From Parachlamydiaceae bacterium (lineage in GTDB: Bacteria; Chlamydiota; Chlamydiia; Chlamydiales; Parachlamydiaceae), in contig JASBUW010000022.1 of the NCBI GenBank assembly GCA_030147755.1, positions 1 to 46,591 on the forward strand: a stretch of 46,591 nucleotides of DNA, written 5' to 3'. Numbering within the stretch: the stretch's first letter is position 1; each line of letters opens with the position of its first letter. The notes under the pieces are model-generated. The model did no database searches, was not told the DNA's origin, and saw nothing but the letters and a program-made list of their open reading frames with translations. This document shows, piece by piece, positions 7,073-15,896 of this stretch. Made by a program: the position numbers and the translations under genes.

Positions 7073-9886
7073 ATGACCGCGACAAAAAAAGGAATCTTAC
7101 AACGCCTTTTTCATATTTATCCTGGGGAAGAGCGCAATGCTTTGATTTTTGCGTGTCTCGGATTTTTATGGGCTTTTGCAGCCACATGCGGCTTGAAATT
7201 TGCCGATGCGTTGTTTCTTTTGCATGTAGGAGCAGAATCACTCCCTCAAGCTTATACCATGACCTCTTGCGGCATGTTGTGCATTGCGTGTATTTTGCTT
7301 TATGCCTTTCATCATTTCTCCTCTTACCGCATTTATCTGACAACCTTAACGTTAGGCATCACATTTTATATTTTTGCTTTTATTTGTCGCCTACTAGAGG
7401 TTGGCGCAGATGCTCAATGGCTTTGGTATGCATTTAAACTTGCCGGTTTTTTTCTCTTTGCTGTTTTAATGACCTGTTACTGGACTTTTATTGATCAGTA
7501 TCACCATTTACAAGATGCGAAGAGATTGTATAGTTTATTTAGTTCTACCATTTTTCTAGGAGCAGCCAGCACGGGAACTTTGATGCACTCAGGTCTTTTA
7601 GATTTGAATCATCTCATTATTTTGATTATTACTCTCTTGAGCTTTACTTACTTATGGGTGCGCAAAATTGCACGAGATGTTCCTTTGGTTATCCACGAGG
7701 ATAGTGCACAAGAAGGTCAAGTATATGAGCAAGGCAATTCATTTAAATTTTTGATCAAATCCATTCTCGCTTCGCCTTTTACTCTTTTACTGATGACCAG
7801 TAATTTTCTCATTTATTTATTGTTGGTTATCACTGAGTATAACTACATGTTCACATTTGAGAATTATTTTGCTACTCAACCTGCTCTCGATGCAACAGGA
7901 GATACGGAAGCGAGCTTAACTTTATTTTTAGGAAAATGCTTAGCTACCGTGAGTGTAAGCAATCTTTTATTTGGACTTTTCCTTTATAGCCGTCTAGTAC
8001 GTCGTTTTGGAATTAGCAGCATGCTCATTGTCACTCCTCTTTTATTGATTATCTCTTTCTCAGGCTGGTTGGTTAGCAATAGCTTAGTTTTTCCCTTGAT
8101 CGGTTTTTTCGTGGTCGAAGGCACGCTTTATGTCATTGACGATAGCAATTTCAATTTACTCCTCAATGCCGTGCCCACCAAAGTCAAATACAAAATTCGT
8201 GTCATGATTGAATCTTTTTTTGAGCCTGTCGGAATGCTCACCAGCGCTATGCTCCTTTCTTTCTTTCAAGAGCACAGTAAGTTATTAGGATTAATCTTAG
8301 CCTCTTGTTTACTCTGTGTTGCTTTAGCTTTACGCACACGCTATGTCAAAGCCATTTTTTTCAACTTGTCTGAAAATGCCATTCACTTGCAACGCAGCAT
8401 TGAAGATTGGTTAGGTAAGATGAGTGATAAGCAACAAAAAATCGCCGAACATCGTTTATTAGGCATCCTAAAGCTAGGGGATGAAAATGCCCAATTATTT
8501 GCCTGTGAAGGCCTTTTAGCTTTTGAAGACGCAACGATTCTTAAGCGCCTGCTGAATTATGCTTCTCAAATGAAACCATCTGCCAAAATTAAGTTAGTCA
8601 CCCTTTTTGAGCAAAGTGTGTTTGCTAAAAACAATCTTGTTTTAGATGCCTTACAAGAATGGATTCAACATGATTTTGATCCGCAATTGAAAAGTACGGT
8701 GCATTTTTATCTCGCTAAACAAGGTTTATTGCATCCTGAGAAAGCGATGAGCGATCTAAAGCATGCGGACATTCAATTACAAGGTGCTGCCATTGTCGCT
8801 TTAAAGAAATCATTAGCTTATGTTCCGCCCACCACAGCCGCTTACAATCGCACGTTAGCCGCTCATCATCTCAAATTGTTGCTCGATTCACATCACGAAG
8901 AAGAGCTCTGCATGGGGCTGCAAATTTTAGGAATTGAGGGCGATGCGCATGATATCGACATTCTGCTGTCTTATCTGAAACATCCTTCTTTAAAAGTGGC
9001 GCGCATCGCAGCCAAATCAATAGCAGAAGCAGGTGTTTTAGATTCTATTCGTCAAGCCCCTCAACTCATTGCTCAATTAAGTCAAATGAGTGACAATGAA
9101 GTGCGCCTTTCTTGTTTAAAGGCTTTGCGACATATTAATGATTCGAGCTTGGTGAATGACATCATTCAAGCCAGTTTGCATTTCCGTCCCAATGAGAGGC
9201 GTTTGACCGAAACAATTATTTATCAAATGGGATTACGCACAGTTCCCGCTCTTCTTTCTATTTTGCGTGATACACAAGTGCCTGATCGCTGCCGTTTATT
9301 AGCAGGTCGCATTTTAGGACGTTTAGCCCTGCCTCAATTACGTGCGCATTTATCAGATATTATCCGGCAAGAAATTGAGCGCGCTTATTTCTATTTTTAT
9401 CACTATCATAATATTGAAGCTCTTCATCCGGATATCGATGCGAGCATGTTAAGGGATGTACTCATCACGGGCTATCATTCTGTTTTGGACTTTATTATTC
9501 AACTTTTAGGAGTAGCAGGCGAAGTGGAAGATGAAGAGTTGCTTTCCCGTTCTTTAAGGAGTCGTAATCCTAAAGTGCGCAGTCAAGCAGTTGAAACACT
9601 GGAAAAAACCTGTGAAACGCCCATTTTTCGCCTGTTACAGCCTTTAGTAGATGACATTCCTTATGAAGAAAAAATTCGCGCATACGTCAAATCAAGACAT
9701 GAACCCTTGAGTTTGGAAGCTCTTTTAGATAAAATGAGTGCGTCTTCGGCACAAATTGATCAGATTATCGCAGCAACGATGAAATATCATTTGGATTTAC
9801 CTAATTGGCGTGAATCCCTGCGTCAACAAATGTCGCGCCAAGATGAGATCTTTCACCATTTTGCTTATGAGTTATTAGAAGCATGA
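7073..9886 (+). CDS. ADP/ATP-translocase-like membrane protein fused to HEAT repeats
   Basis: 937 aa. Residues about 15-430 contain around twelve hydrophobic segments and resemble the nucleotide-transporter (NTT/AAA, TC 2.A.12) branch of the MFS. Residues about 440-930 are a helical solenoid with HEAT-like pairs, for example HPSLKVARIAAKSIAEAG and RNPKVRSQAVETLEK. The next gene, overlapping by 4 bp, encodes a separate cyclic-nucleotide-binding domain, the same set of parts reported in MFS-HEAT-cNMP proteins. Gene order matches CT234-CT235 as I remember them. True nucleotide transport is not shown; the key charged residues of NTTs were not checked. The soluble HEAT part may be a regulatory platform in the cytoplasm. 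Confidence 0.8.
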   Translation: MTATKKGILQRLFHIYPGEERNALIFACLGFLWAFAATCGLKFADALFLLHVGAESLPQAYTMTSCGMLCIACILLYAFHHFSSYRIYLTTLTLGITFYIFAFICRLLEVGADAQWLWYAFKLAGFFLFAVLMTCYWTFIDQYHHLQDAKRLYSLFSSTIFLGAASTGTLMHSGLLDLNHLIILIITLLSFTYLWVRKIARDVPLVIHEDSAQEGQVYEQGNSFKFLIKSILASPFTLLLMTSNFLIYLLLVITEYNYMFTFENYFATQPALDATGDTEASLTLFLGKCLATVSVSNLLFGLFLYSRLVRRFGISSMLIVTPLLLIISFSGWLVSNSLVFPLIGFFVVEGTLYVIDDSNFNLLLNAVPTKVKYKIRVMIESFFEPVGMLTSAMLLSFFQEHSKLLGLILASCLLCVALALRTRYVKAIFFNLSENAIHLQRSIEDWLGKMSDKQQKIAEHRLLGILKLGDENAQLFACEGLLAFEDATILKRLLNYASQMKPSAKIKLVTLFEQSVFAKNNLVLDALQEWIQHDFDPQLKSTVHFYLAKQGLLHPEKAMSDLKHADIQLQGAAIVALKKSLAYVPPTTAAYNRTLAAHHLKLLLDSHHEEELCMGLQILGIEGDAHDIDILLSYLKHPSLKVARIAAKSIAEAGVLDSIRQAPQLIAQLSQMSDNEVRLSCLKALRHINDSSLVNDIIQASLHFRPNERRLTETIIYQMGLRTVPALLSILRDTQVPDRCRLLAGRILGRLALPQLRAHLSDIIRQEIERAYFYFYHYHNIEALHPDIDASMLRDVLITGYHSVLDFIIQLLGVAGEVEDEELLSRSLRSRNPKVRSQAVETLEKTCETPIFRLLQPLVDDIPYEEKIRAYVKSRHEPLSLEALLDKMSASSAQIDQIIAATMKYHLDLPNWRESLRQQMSRQDEIFHHFAYELLEA

Positions 9887-10326
9887 AGCGTTTAACTTTA
9901 ATTGATAAAGCTTTTTTATTAAAACGCACGCCTCTCTTTGGTGCGCTTGATCTCGATCTTTTATTGTCGATTGCAGATAAATTAGGATTAGTCGTGTTTG
10001 ATCCGCGGGATTATGTGTTTGTGGCACACGAAGACGCCAATCGCATGTATTTCATTGTAAAAGGACAAGTCGAAATACGCACTCCGCAAGAAGAACCCAT
10101 TTGCACACTAGGCAGTGGGGATTTCTTTGGAGAAGAATCGCTATTCAATAACAAACCACGTGCTTATGCGGCGTTTACTCCTGTCGAAACGCATGTACTG
10201 ACTTTATCACGCACAAACCTTTATAACATCATTTCTGAATGTCCTGCAGTCGCCATTGGCTTCTTGCAAGTATACACCTCAGCTGTCCAATTTAGACCCA
10301 TTAAAAGTGTAGAAGGTGATAAATGA
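9883..10326 (+). CDS. Cyclic-nucleotide-binding domain protein (CT235-like)
   Basis: 147 aa, a single cNMP/Crp-like domain. After an N-terminal helix (LLKRTPLFGALDLDLLLSIADKL) comes the beta-roll. The phosphate-binding cassette reads FFGEESLFNNKPRAYAA, keeping the Gly-Glu and Pro-Arg-Ala residues that normally contact the ribose and phosphate. Binding of a cyclic nucleotide is therefore plausible. There is no DNA-binding or kinase domain, so the output must go through a partner. Its ATGA overlaps with the genes before and after imply coupled synthesis with the translocase-HEAT protein and the HAMP/RsbU-like protein. Confidence 0.88.
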   Translation: MKRLTLIDKAFLLKRTPLFGALDLDLLLSIADKLGLVVFDPRDYVFVAHEDANRMYFIVKGQVEIRTPQEEPICTLGSGDFFGEESLFNNKPRAYAAFTPVETHVLTLSRTNLYNIISECPAVAIGFLQVYTSAVQFRPIKSVEGDK

Positions 10327-11864
10327 CCATTCGTTCACGCCTTCTTTTGCTCTTACTTCCTCCTCTCATGGCTTTTGTCGTGCTGATTTCTTGCTTTTTT
10401 TACTTCAATTGGTCACGTGAAATTTTACATAGTTTTAAATCGAGATTACAATCCATTGTTGTCACAACTGCTCAAACTTTTCACATCGATGAAATAGAGT
10501 GGATGATTAAGCATGTGCATGATCCCGGAGTCATTTTAACCACTCCTTATCAACAGTTACGTCAACGCCTGGCCTCTCTACGTCAAAAATTGGGCGTAAC
10601 CAATATGTACATTGTGCAAATTGAACCTGTTTCTGAAGGAGAATATGTCCTACCCGATCATCCTGAATACTCGTTTAATGAAATTTATGAAGGACATAAT
10701 CCACAAAATGCCTATAGACAAGTCTTCTTAGTTGAAGTAGGTGAACAAAAACCAAGCTCCCTTCAACCCCCAGGCTCTTACGATTTTAGTGAAACAGATG
10801 AACGCCAAGTGTATTTAACTAAAAAAGCTTTCGTGACACCCATTTATGAAACGCGTAAAACACATGAACGCTTTATGTCCGCTTACGCGCCCATTTTTAA
10901 TGGATCAGGAGAAGTTCTCGCTTTATTAGGTGCTGATGTAGGCATGAAGGCGATCGATCAAAAGTTACAAAATGCTTTAATGGCCATTCTAGCAGGCGTT
11001 TTCATTACTATCCTCTTTGTGATTGTGACAGTCTTTTTGATTGCCGATCGGATTAGCAAACCTGTGCAACAGTTGAATCAAGCGGCTTTAGCAATTGCTG
11101 CAGGCGATTATGAAGCAAATATTCAAGTGGAAGGTCCTAAAGAAATTAAAGAACTGGCGCATAATCTGAACACCATGAGCGAATGCCTTGTGGAACATAT
11201 GAGCCGTTTAAGAGAAAGTTCTCTCATTCGTGAGCGCATGTATGGAGAATATGAATGCGCCCAGCTGTTACAACATTACATGCTGCACAAAGTGGTGGAA
11301 CAATTTCAGCATGCTTCCTTGCGTTTAAAGCTTATTTCAGTTCCCTTATCGCCTTTGCAGAAAGGATTGTTACTTAAAATAGATCGCACCTCTCCCCAAG
11401 AGTTAACCCTTTGCTTAGTGGAAGCGCAAGAACAAGGATTTGCAGGTCTTTTTGAACTGAATCAGCACGCTTATTTACCTACTGAAACACTTGATCATCA
11501 ATCTTTTGTTGAGTGCCAATTTCGGCAAAATTTTAGTTTGCTACATTATCAAGTGAATCGTTTATTTCCACCTCTTGTCTGGTCTATTAAATCCCAAAAA
11601 TTTATAAAAGAAGACCACAATGACATTCCCTTGCAGAATCAAGATATGGTATTCTTATATAATAGCAGTTTAATTGAGCATTTTGAGACACAAGAACATT
11701 TAGAAAATTGGCTGGGACGTGTGTTACGTCATTTTGCAGAAGATGGATTAGAGATTATTTATACAATGCTCACTAATGAACTCAATTTTTTAGCGAAGAA
11801 ACAACAAGTCAAACGCAATTTTCAAATGATTAGCATGCAAATTAAAATTTCTGAAACGCCCTAA
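10323..11864 (+). CDS. Membrane sensor with HAMP and degenerate RsbU/SpoIIE-like domain
   Basis: 513 aa. A first membrane segment lies at residues 6-28, an extracytoplasmic sensor of about 190 residues follows, and a second segment lies at about 217-242. A HAMP domain follows (DRISKPVQQLNQAALAIAAGDY, 245-300). The rest resembles the SpoIIE/RsbU PP2C-type phosphatase: a helical linker with YGEYECAQLLQHYML like the usual E-A-x-x-I-Q linker, and NQDMVFLYNSSLIEHF where active enzymes have GD-x-x-x-x-YTDG. The metal-binding Asp residues seem missing, suggesting a pseudophosphatase that signals by binding. It overlaps the cNMP-domain gene by 4 bp. Confidence 0.7.
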   Translation: MTIRSRLLLLLLPPLMAFVVLISCFFYFNWSREILHSFKSRLQSIVVTTAQTFHIDEIEWMIKHVHDPGVILTTPYQQLRQRLASLRQKLGVTNMYIVQIEPVSEGEYVLPDHPEYSFNEIYEGHNPQNAYRQVFLVEVGEQKPSSLQPPGSYDFSETDERQVYLTKKAFVTPIYETRKTHERFMSAYAPIFNGSGEVLALLGADVGMKAIDQKLQNALMAILAGVFITILFVIVTVFLIADRISKPVQQLNQAALAIAAGDYEANIQVEGPKEIKELAHNLNTMSECLVEHMSRLRESSLIRERMYGEYECAQLLQHYMLHKVVEQFQHASLRLKLISVPLSPLQKGLLLKIDRTSPQELTLCLVEAQEQGFAGLFELNQHAYLPTETLDHQSFVECQFRQNFSLLHYQVNRLFPPLVWSIKSQKFIKEDHNDIPLQNQDMVFLYNSSLIEHFETQEHLENWLGRVLRHFAEDGLEIIYTMLTNELNFLAKKQQVKRNFQMISMQIKISETP

Positions 11865-11877
11865 ACGAGTAAATGTT

Positions 11878-13347
11878 ATGCACCTAGAAGGACAATCAAG
11901 TTGGGTTATTGCCGCTTTTGTAGTTTATTTTAGCTTACTTTTGTTGGTTGGATTAATTTTTCATAAAAAACAAACAACCTCTTCAGACTATATCATGGGT
12001 AATCGCTCTTTGAGCTTTTGGCTTGTAGCTCTATCTGCGCATGCCAGCGACATGAGTGCGTGGTTATTCATGGCATTTCCCATGAGCATCTTTGTATTGG
12101 GATTGCCGCAAATTTGGATCGCGATTGGTTTATTAGGGGGAATGTTTCTCAACTGGCAATTTGTGGCACCCCGTTTGCGCTCTATGACAGAAACCTATAA
12201 TTGCTATACGCTTTCCTCTTTCTTTGAAAAACGCTTTCATGACACAACAGGAATCATTCGCATAGCCAGTGCGCTAGTCATGGTCATCTTTTTAACGCAT
12301 TATCTATCGGCCGGCTTGATTGCCATGGGGTACTTGTTAGAATCGTTGTTTGGACTTGATTATTTCTTGGGACTATCTATTGCCATGTTGGTTGTGGTCA
12401 TTTATACTTTCGTGGGAGGATATACCACCGTTGCGTGGACAGATCTTTTTCAAGGTATTTTCTTACTCTTGATGATTTTACTCGTGCCTTTCATGGTATG
12501 GTCTAAAATTGATGGATGGAATCAAATTGTCCAAACAGCGCAACAACAAGAGATTCCTTTAAGTATCATTCCCAAAGGAGGAATAGATGCGTACATTTTG
12601 ATTATCTCTCTTATATTGGGCTGGGGATTAGGCTATTTCGGGATGCCGCATATCATCACAAAATTCATGGGAATTAAACATGTCTCTGAAATGAATAAAT
12701 CGAAGTGGCTGGGGATGTCATGGCAACTCGTAGCATTAGGAGCCGCTACTTTAGTGGGATTAGTCGCCATTGCGTATTTTCCACAAGGATTAGAAAAACC
12801 TGAAATGGTTTTTATTGAGATGGTCAAAAGCCTCTTTCATCCTTTTATAGGCGGCATTATTTTGTGTGCGGTCATCGCAGCAAACCTCTCCACCATGGAC
12901 TCGCAAATTTTAGTATGCGGATCGATGATCAGTTCTGACTTATATAAACCGTTGCACAAGCATCCTCCATCGGATCGCAAAGTATTATGGGTCTCTAAAT
13001 TAAGTGTGGTACTTATTTCCATTATTGCTTTGTTACTATCGTTTAACCGCAGTAAAACGATTCTTGATACAGTGCTTTATTCCTGGTCAGGGTTAGGAAG
13101 CGCTTTTGGGCCTTTAGTGTTAATGAGTCTTTACTCTAATAAAATCAATCGTTATGGAGCACTCGCAGGCATTATCGTAGGGACAGGCGTGGTCATGGTC
13201 TGGCCCTGGCTGAATAAACAACTGACAGATGATGCCTCTTTTCCAGAACTGCTTCCTATGATTCCGGGATTTATTTGCAGTGCATTAGCAATTTATGTGG
13301 TGTCGAAACTCACCAAGAGATTTACACCTATACAAGCTGTTTATTAA
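11878..13347 (+). CDS. putP: Sodium/proline symporter
   Basis: 489 aa with about 12-13 hydrophobic segments, near the 500 aa of other PutP proteins. It would import proline with sodium across the inner membrane. Typical SSS-family motifs are present: VGGYTTVAWTDLFQGIFLL in the TM5-TM6 region, SAHASDMSAWLFMAFP early on, and the NLSTMDSQILVCGSMISSDLY stretch characteristic of PutP. It begins 13 bp after the HAMP/RsbU-like gene and probably ends that operon. Substrate assignment as proline is by family resemblance; other SSS substrates are possible. Confidence 0.88.
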   Translation: MHLEGQSSWVIAAFVVYFSLLLLVGLIFHKKQTTSSDYIMGNRSLSFWLVALSAHASDMSAWLFMAFPMSIFVLGLPQIWIAIGLLGGMFLNWQFVAPRLRSMTETYNCYTLSSFFEKRFHDTTGIIRIASALVMVIFLTHYLSAGLIAMGYLLESLFGLDYFLGLSIAMLVVVIYTFVGGYTTVAWTDLFQGIFLLLMILLVPFMVWSKIDGWNQIVQTAQQQEIPLSIIPKGGIDAYILIISLILGWGLGYFGMPHIITKFMGIKHVSEMNKSKWLGMSWQLVALGAATLVGLVAIAYFPQGLEKPEMVFIEMVKSLFHPFIGGIILCAVIAANLSTMDSQILVCGSMISSDLYKPLHKHPPSDRKVLWVSKLSVVLISIIALLLSFNRSKTILDTVLYSWSGLGSAFGPLVLMSLYSNKINRYGALAGIIVGTGVVMVWPWLNKQLTDDASFPELLPMIPGFICSALAIYVVSKLTKRFTPIQAVY

Positions 13348-13365
13348 TAGAAAAATTCTATTTTA

Positions 13366-13395
13366 TTGACTATAAAATTATAATATTAATACAAT
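13366..13395 (+). promoter_or_regulatory. Candidate promoter of the small bilobed protein
   Basis: TTGACT (13366-13371), 18-nt spacer, TACAAT (13390-13395), about 22 nt before the ATG at 13418. It lies directly after putP, so the small gene is likely transcribed on its own. Confidence 0.5.
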
Positions 13396-13417
13396 TTAGA
13401 ATTAACACAGGTGTTTT

Positions 13418-13708
13418 ATGGGTTTTCCAATTCAGTTTGCAGAAAGAAAAGGTGATTATGATTTTATTAGTGGTCCAATTAATTTTGTTGGAAATGGGTT
13501 AGTTATTGCTGTTGGAGGAATTAGTTTAGGTTTCATCACAGCTTATGCTTTAAAAGCACTTGGTTTTGGTAAAACTGTTACAAAAATTTCTACTGCCATT
13601 CCAATAACGATAGGACTGTTTGCTGCTGTAGTAGCTATAGGAGGCTGTCTTCTGGTAGGAGCAATTGCAGTTGCTGTAGGTGAATCGTTAGGGAAGCGTC
13701 TGGGCTAA
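13418..13708 (+). CDS. Small bilobed hydrophobic protein, Inc-like candidate
   Basis: 96 aa. Two glycine-rich hydrophobic segments (about residues 28-50 and 60-86) are separated by a short basic turn (GFGKTVTKIS). This bilobed pattern is typical of chlamydial inclusion-membrane (Inc) proteins but also of many small membrane proteins. The first 25 residues are polar. AGGTG lies 5 nt before the ATG and a promoter-like sequence lies just upstream. From memory, incB and incC lie next to the CT234/CT235 pair in C. trachomatis, so the position is suggestive, but I see no sequence I can call IncB. Function unknown. Confidence 0.6.
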   Translation: MGFPIQFAERKGDYDFISGPINFVGNGLVIAVGGISLGFITAYALKALGFGKTVTKISTAIPITIGLFAAVVAIGGCLLVGAIAVAVGESLGKRLG

Positions 13709-13770
13709 TGCAGTGATAGTGCTGCCGCACAAACGGCAAACAGTCTATGTACACAGTGAACCTATACTTC

Positions 13771-15477
13771 TTAGAGTTCAGGACTTGAGTAAGGACTTGA
13801 ATCAGGACTATTGATTTTCAGCTTCTTTGCTGATGGTTCATCATCATCTTCTTCATTTTCAATATCTTCTTCACTCTCAATATCTCCCTCTTCATTTTCA
13901 ATATCTTCTTCAGTACTGATATCTTCTTCTGTTACTTGTGATAATGAAGGCATATCGTCATCTTTTGGACTTTTCAAAATCTCATCCACATAATGTTTTT
14001 TAAAATCTGCTCCCATATCAGTAAGAGAACGCAACAATGTTACAAATTGCTCGTATGTTTCAATTGGGCGATACCCCCATTGATACTCGAATTGAAATAA
14101 ATACGCTTGTAAAAAGATTTGAAGCTCTTCTATTCTTTCAGGTTCATATCCTTTCATCAAACATTTTTGCCACTCCACATACATGTCATATCCTATTAAG
14201 AAGCGGGAAACTTGTGGACAACTATCAGCATACACCCAAAGAGGTTGTTCATTTCTTGCGTCATTCATCAAATGATGTGCAACTGCATAAAGCTTTTGTT
14301 GCCATTGTTCAAAGACAGTAGATTGGGATTCATCGTCCCCTTCATAAGATAAATGATGAAAAATCACTGCTGTGCCTTCTGGTTGTTGTGTAACATCATA
14401 CATGTGATATTCAATTGCCATTTTATCAGAAGAATAAATAGATTGTGTTGATCTTCTTGTGATAGTGTAAACCCCTTCTTTTAATCCTAGAATTTTAGGC
14501 AAATTCTGCTTTTCTTTGTTAAATGTAAGAAACACTTTAGAATTAGATCCCACCATAACTTCTTTTAAAAAGTGCTCAAACGAAATTTTCCCCGATAATA
14601 AGGGATGAAAAGATTGATTCACTAATTTTAATGTAGAAGCTTTTTGATCAGGCTGATGACTAAACTTCAAATCATAGCTCTCTTGGCAACCAAGCTGTGT
14701 TTGATCAGGTAAAATATGGCCCTCAACTTCACTCCAAAGCTTTTGAATTTCTTCTGTGTTTTTGGTTTCTAACACGTGACTTAAAGATTTCAATTGAATT
14801 GGCGTCAAAATATAGTCTTTATACTTCTCAAAAACACGACTCGCTTTCTGCCAAAATACTCTTTGCTCATGAAAACCGGAAGGCGATAGAAAGTTTTCTC
14901 CACATTTTCTCTGCAAATTCTCTAACTTACTTGTCCAAGGTATCCAATTAGATTCCCCCGGCTGCCCTTGAGCTTTGTCATAAATAGTGACTACTAAGCT
15001 TCCAAAAGTGCTACGACCGGGTGTGCTAGCACTAATGCGTACTAACCCATCGCCTTGCCATTGACGAGGAAAAAGCTTACTTGTTTCATGTGAATCTAAA
15101 CATCCTATACAAAGATCACAAATACGTTCATCCACAGCATGTTCTTTTAACGATATGGCATATTTTTGAAGCGCATCTTTAAAATCCGTGATATTTACTC
15201 TTAAAGAAATTTTATCTTCATTTAAATTTTTCTCCCAAGCGCCCATATATGCCCACATATTGTCTGCATCTACACTTGCAAATTGTTGAGAAGTTAGACG
15301 ATGAATTTTTTGGACAACATGATTGAAATCTTCCGATACAGCACATTCTTGATAAATCAAACGTGCAAATAATTGCCTCACAGCGCGTTGTAAAAAGCGA
15401 GTTTGAGAAATAGCCGACATAGGCAAAGAAGTCGATTGAGATGAGCTAGATGAAACCGTAGAAGTAGAAGCATTCAT
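13771..15477 (-). CDS. PTP-like protein with acidic tail (probable pseudophosphatase)
   Basis: 568 aa, no signal peptide, with a Ser/Thr-rich start like type III secreted effectors. Residues about 285-487 follow the order of a tyrosine phosphatase domain: HPLLSGKISFEHFLKEV (usual QGPL...T...FW), KVFLTF (VMLT), VIFHHLSYEGD (FHFTGWPD), PLWVYADSCPQVSRFLIGYD ([20 protein letters not shown]) and IETYEQFVTLLRSL (VQTEEQYVFLYRAL). In the ungapped alignment the catalytic Cys becomes Ala417 and the Arg becomes Val423, so phosphatase activity is unlikely. Residues 508-550 are highly acidic with DIENEE repeats, followed by PSAKKLKINSP, which resembles a basic nuclear-localisation motif. AGGA precedes the start. 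An effector role is inference. Confidence 0.65.
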   Translation of the reverse strand: MNASTSTVSSSSSQSTSLPMSAISQTRFLQRAVRQLFARLIYQECAVSEDFNHVVQKIHRLTSQQFASVDADNMWAYMGAWEKNLNEDKISLRVNITDFKDALQKYAISLKEHAVDERICDLCIGCLDSHETSKLFPRQWQGDGLVRISASTPGRSTFGSLVVTIYDKAQGQPGESNWIPWTSKLENLQRKCGENFLSPSGFHEQRVFWQKASRVFEKYKDYILTPIQLKSLSHVLETKNTEEIQKLWSEVEGHILPDQTQLGCQESYDLKFSHQPDQKASTLKLVNQSFHPLLSGKISFEHFLKEVMVGSNSKVFLTFNKEKQNLPKILGLKEGVYTITRRSTQSIYSSDKMAIEYHMYDVTQQPEGTAVIFHHLSYEGDDESQSTVFEQWQQKLYAVAHHLMNDARNEQPLWVYADSCPQVSRFLIGYDMYVEWQKCLMKGYEPERIEELQIFLQAYLFQFEYQWGYRPIETYEQFVTLLRSLTDMGADFKKHYVDEILKSPKDDDMPSLSQVTEEDISTEEDIENEEGDIESEEDIENEEDDDEPSAKKLKINSPDSSPYSSPEL

Positions 15478-15518
15478 AATTTTTCCTATAGCACAGATTT
15501 AAATGATAAAAAGAGAGT

Positions 15519-15548
15519 AAAAAATAGCCTCGATTTGAAACCGAGGCT
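15519..15548 (-). terminator. Rho-independent terminator of acpP
   Basis: On the minus strand AGCCTCGGTTT and AAATCGAGGCT form a GC-rich stem (plus-strand 15526-15548, one G-T pair), followed by ATTTTTT. It lies about 25 bp after the acpP stop codon. Confidence 0.85.
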
Positions 15549-15572
15549 TGAATGGGCAACACAGATCGCTGA

Positions 15573-15809
15573 TTATTCAGCTTTACGCTTTTCTAAATAG
15601 TTGATGACATCACGTACAGTCTTCAACTTTTCTGCATCTTCTTGGGAAATTTCACATCCAAAACGCTCTTCAAAGGTCATGATGAGCTCTGTGAGATCTA
15701 ATGAATCTGCATTTAAATCTTCTACAAAAGATTTTTCTGGTGTGACATCATCTTTGTCAACGCCGAGTTGCTCGACGACAATGTCTATGACTTCTTGTTC
15801 AATGGCCAT
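15573..15809 (-). CDS. acpP: Acyl carrier protein
   Basis: 78 aa, the standard ACP length. It carries growing acyl chains in type II fatty-acid synthesis. The DSLD motif places the phosphopantetheine-bearing serine at residue 36, to be modified by AcpS (3628-4014). Helices are acidic as usual. AAGGAA lies before the ATG and a strong terminator follows. In C. trachomatis fabG precedes acpP directly, as I recall; here the Nudix and kinase-like genes separate acpP from fabHDG. Confidence 0.98.
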   Translation of the reverse strand: MAIEQEVIDIVVEQLGVDKDDVTPEKSFVEDLNADSLDLTELIMTFEERFGCEISQEDAEKLKTVRDVINYLEKRKAE

Positions 15810-15896
15810 GGTATTTCCTTCTTTAAGCTTTCTCAGTTTTTTAGGACTTGATCATATCAATCCGTAAAAGCTTCTATTTTCTTAAATTGCCTCAAT

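Noticed and set aside
13811-13993. Ser-rich open frame on the plus strand
   Set aside because: It is the antisense reading of the acidic DIENEE tail of the PTP-like gene.
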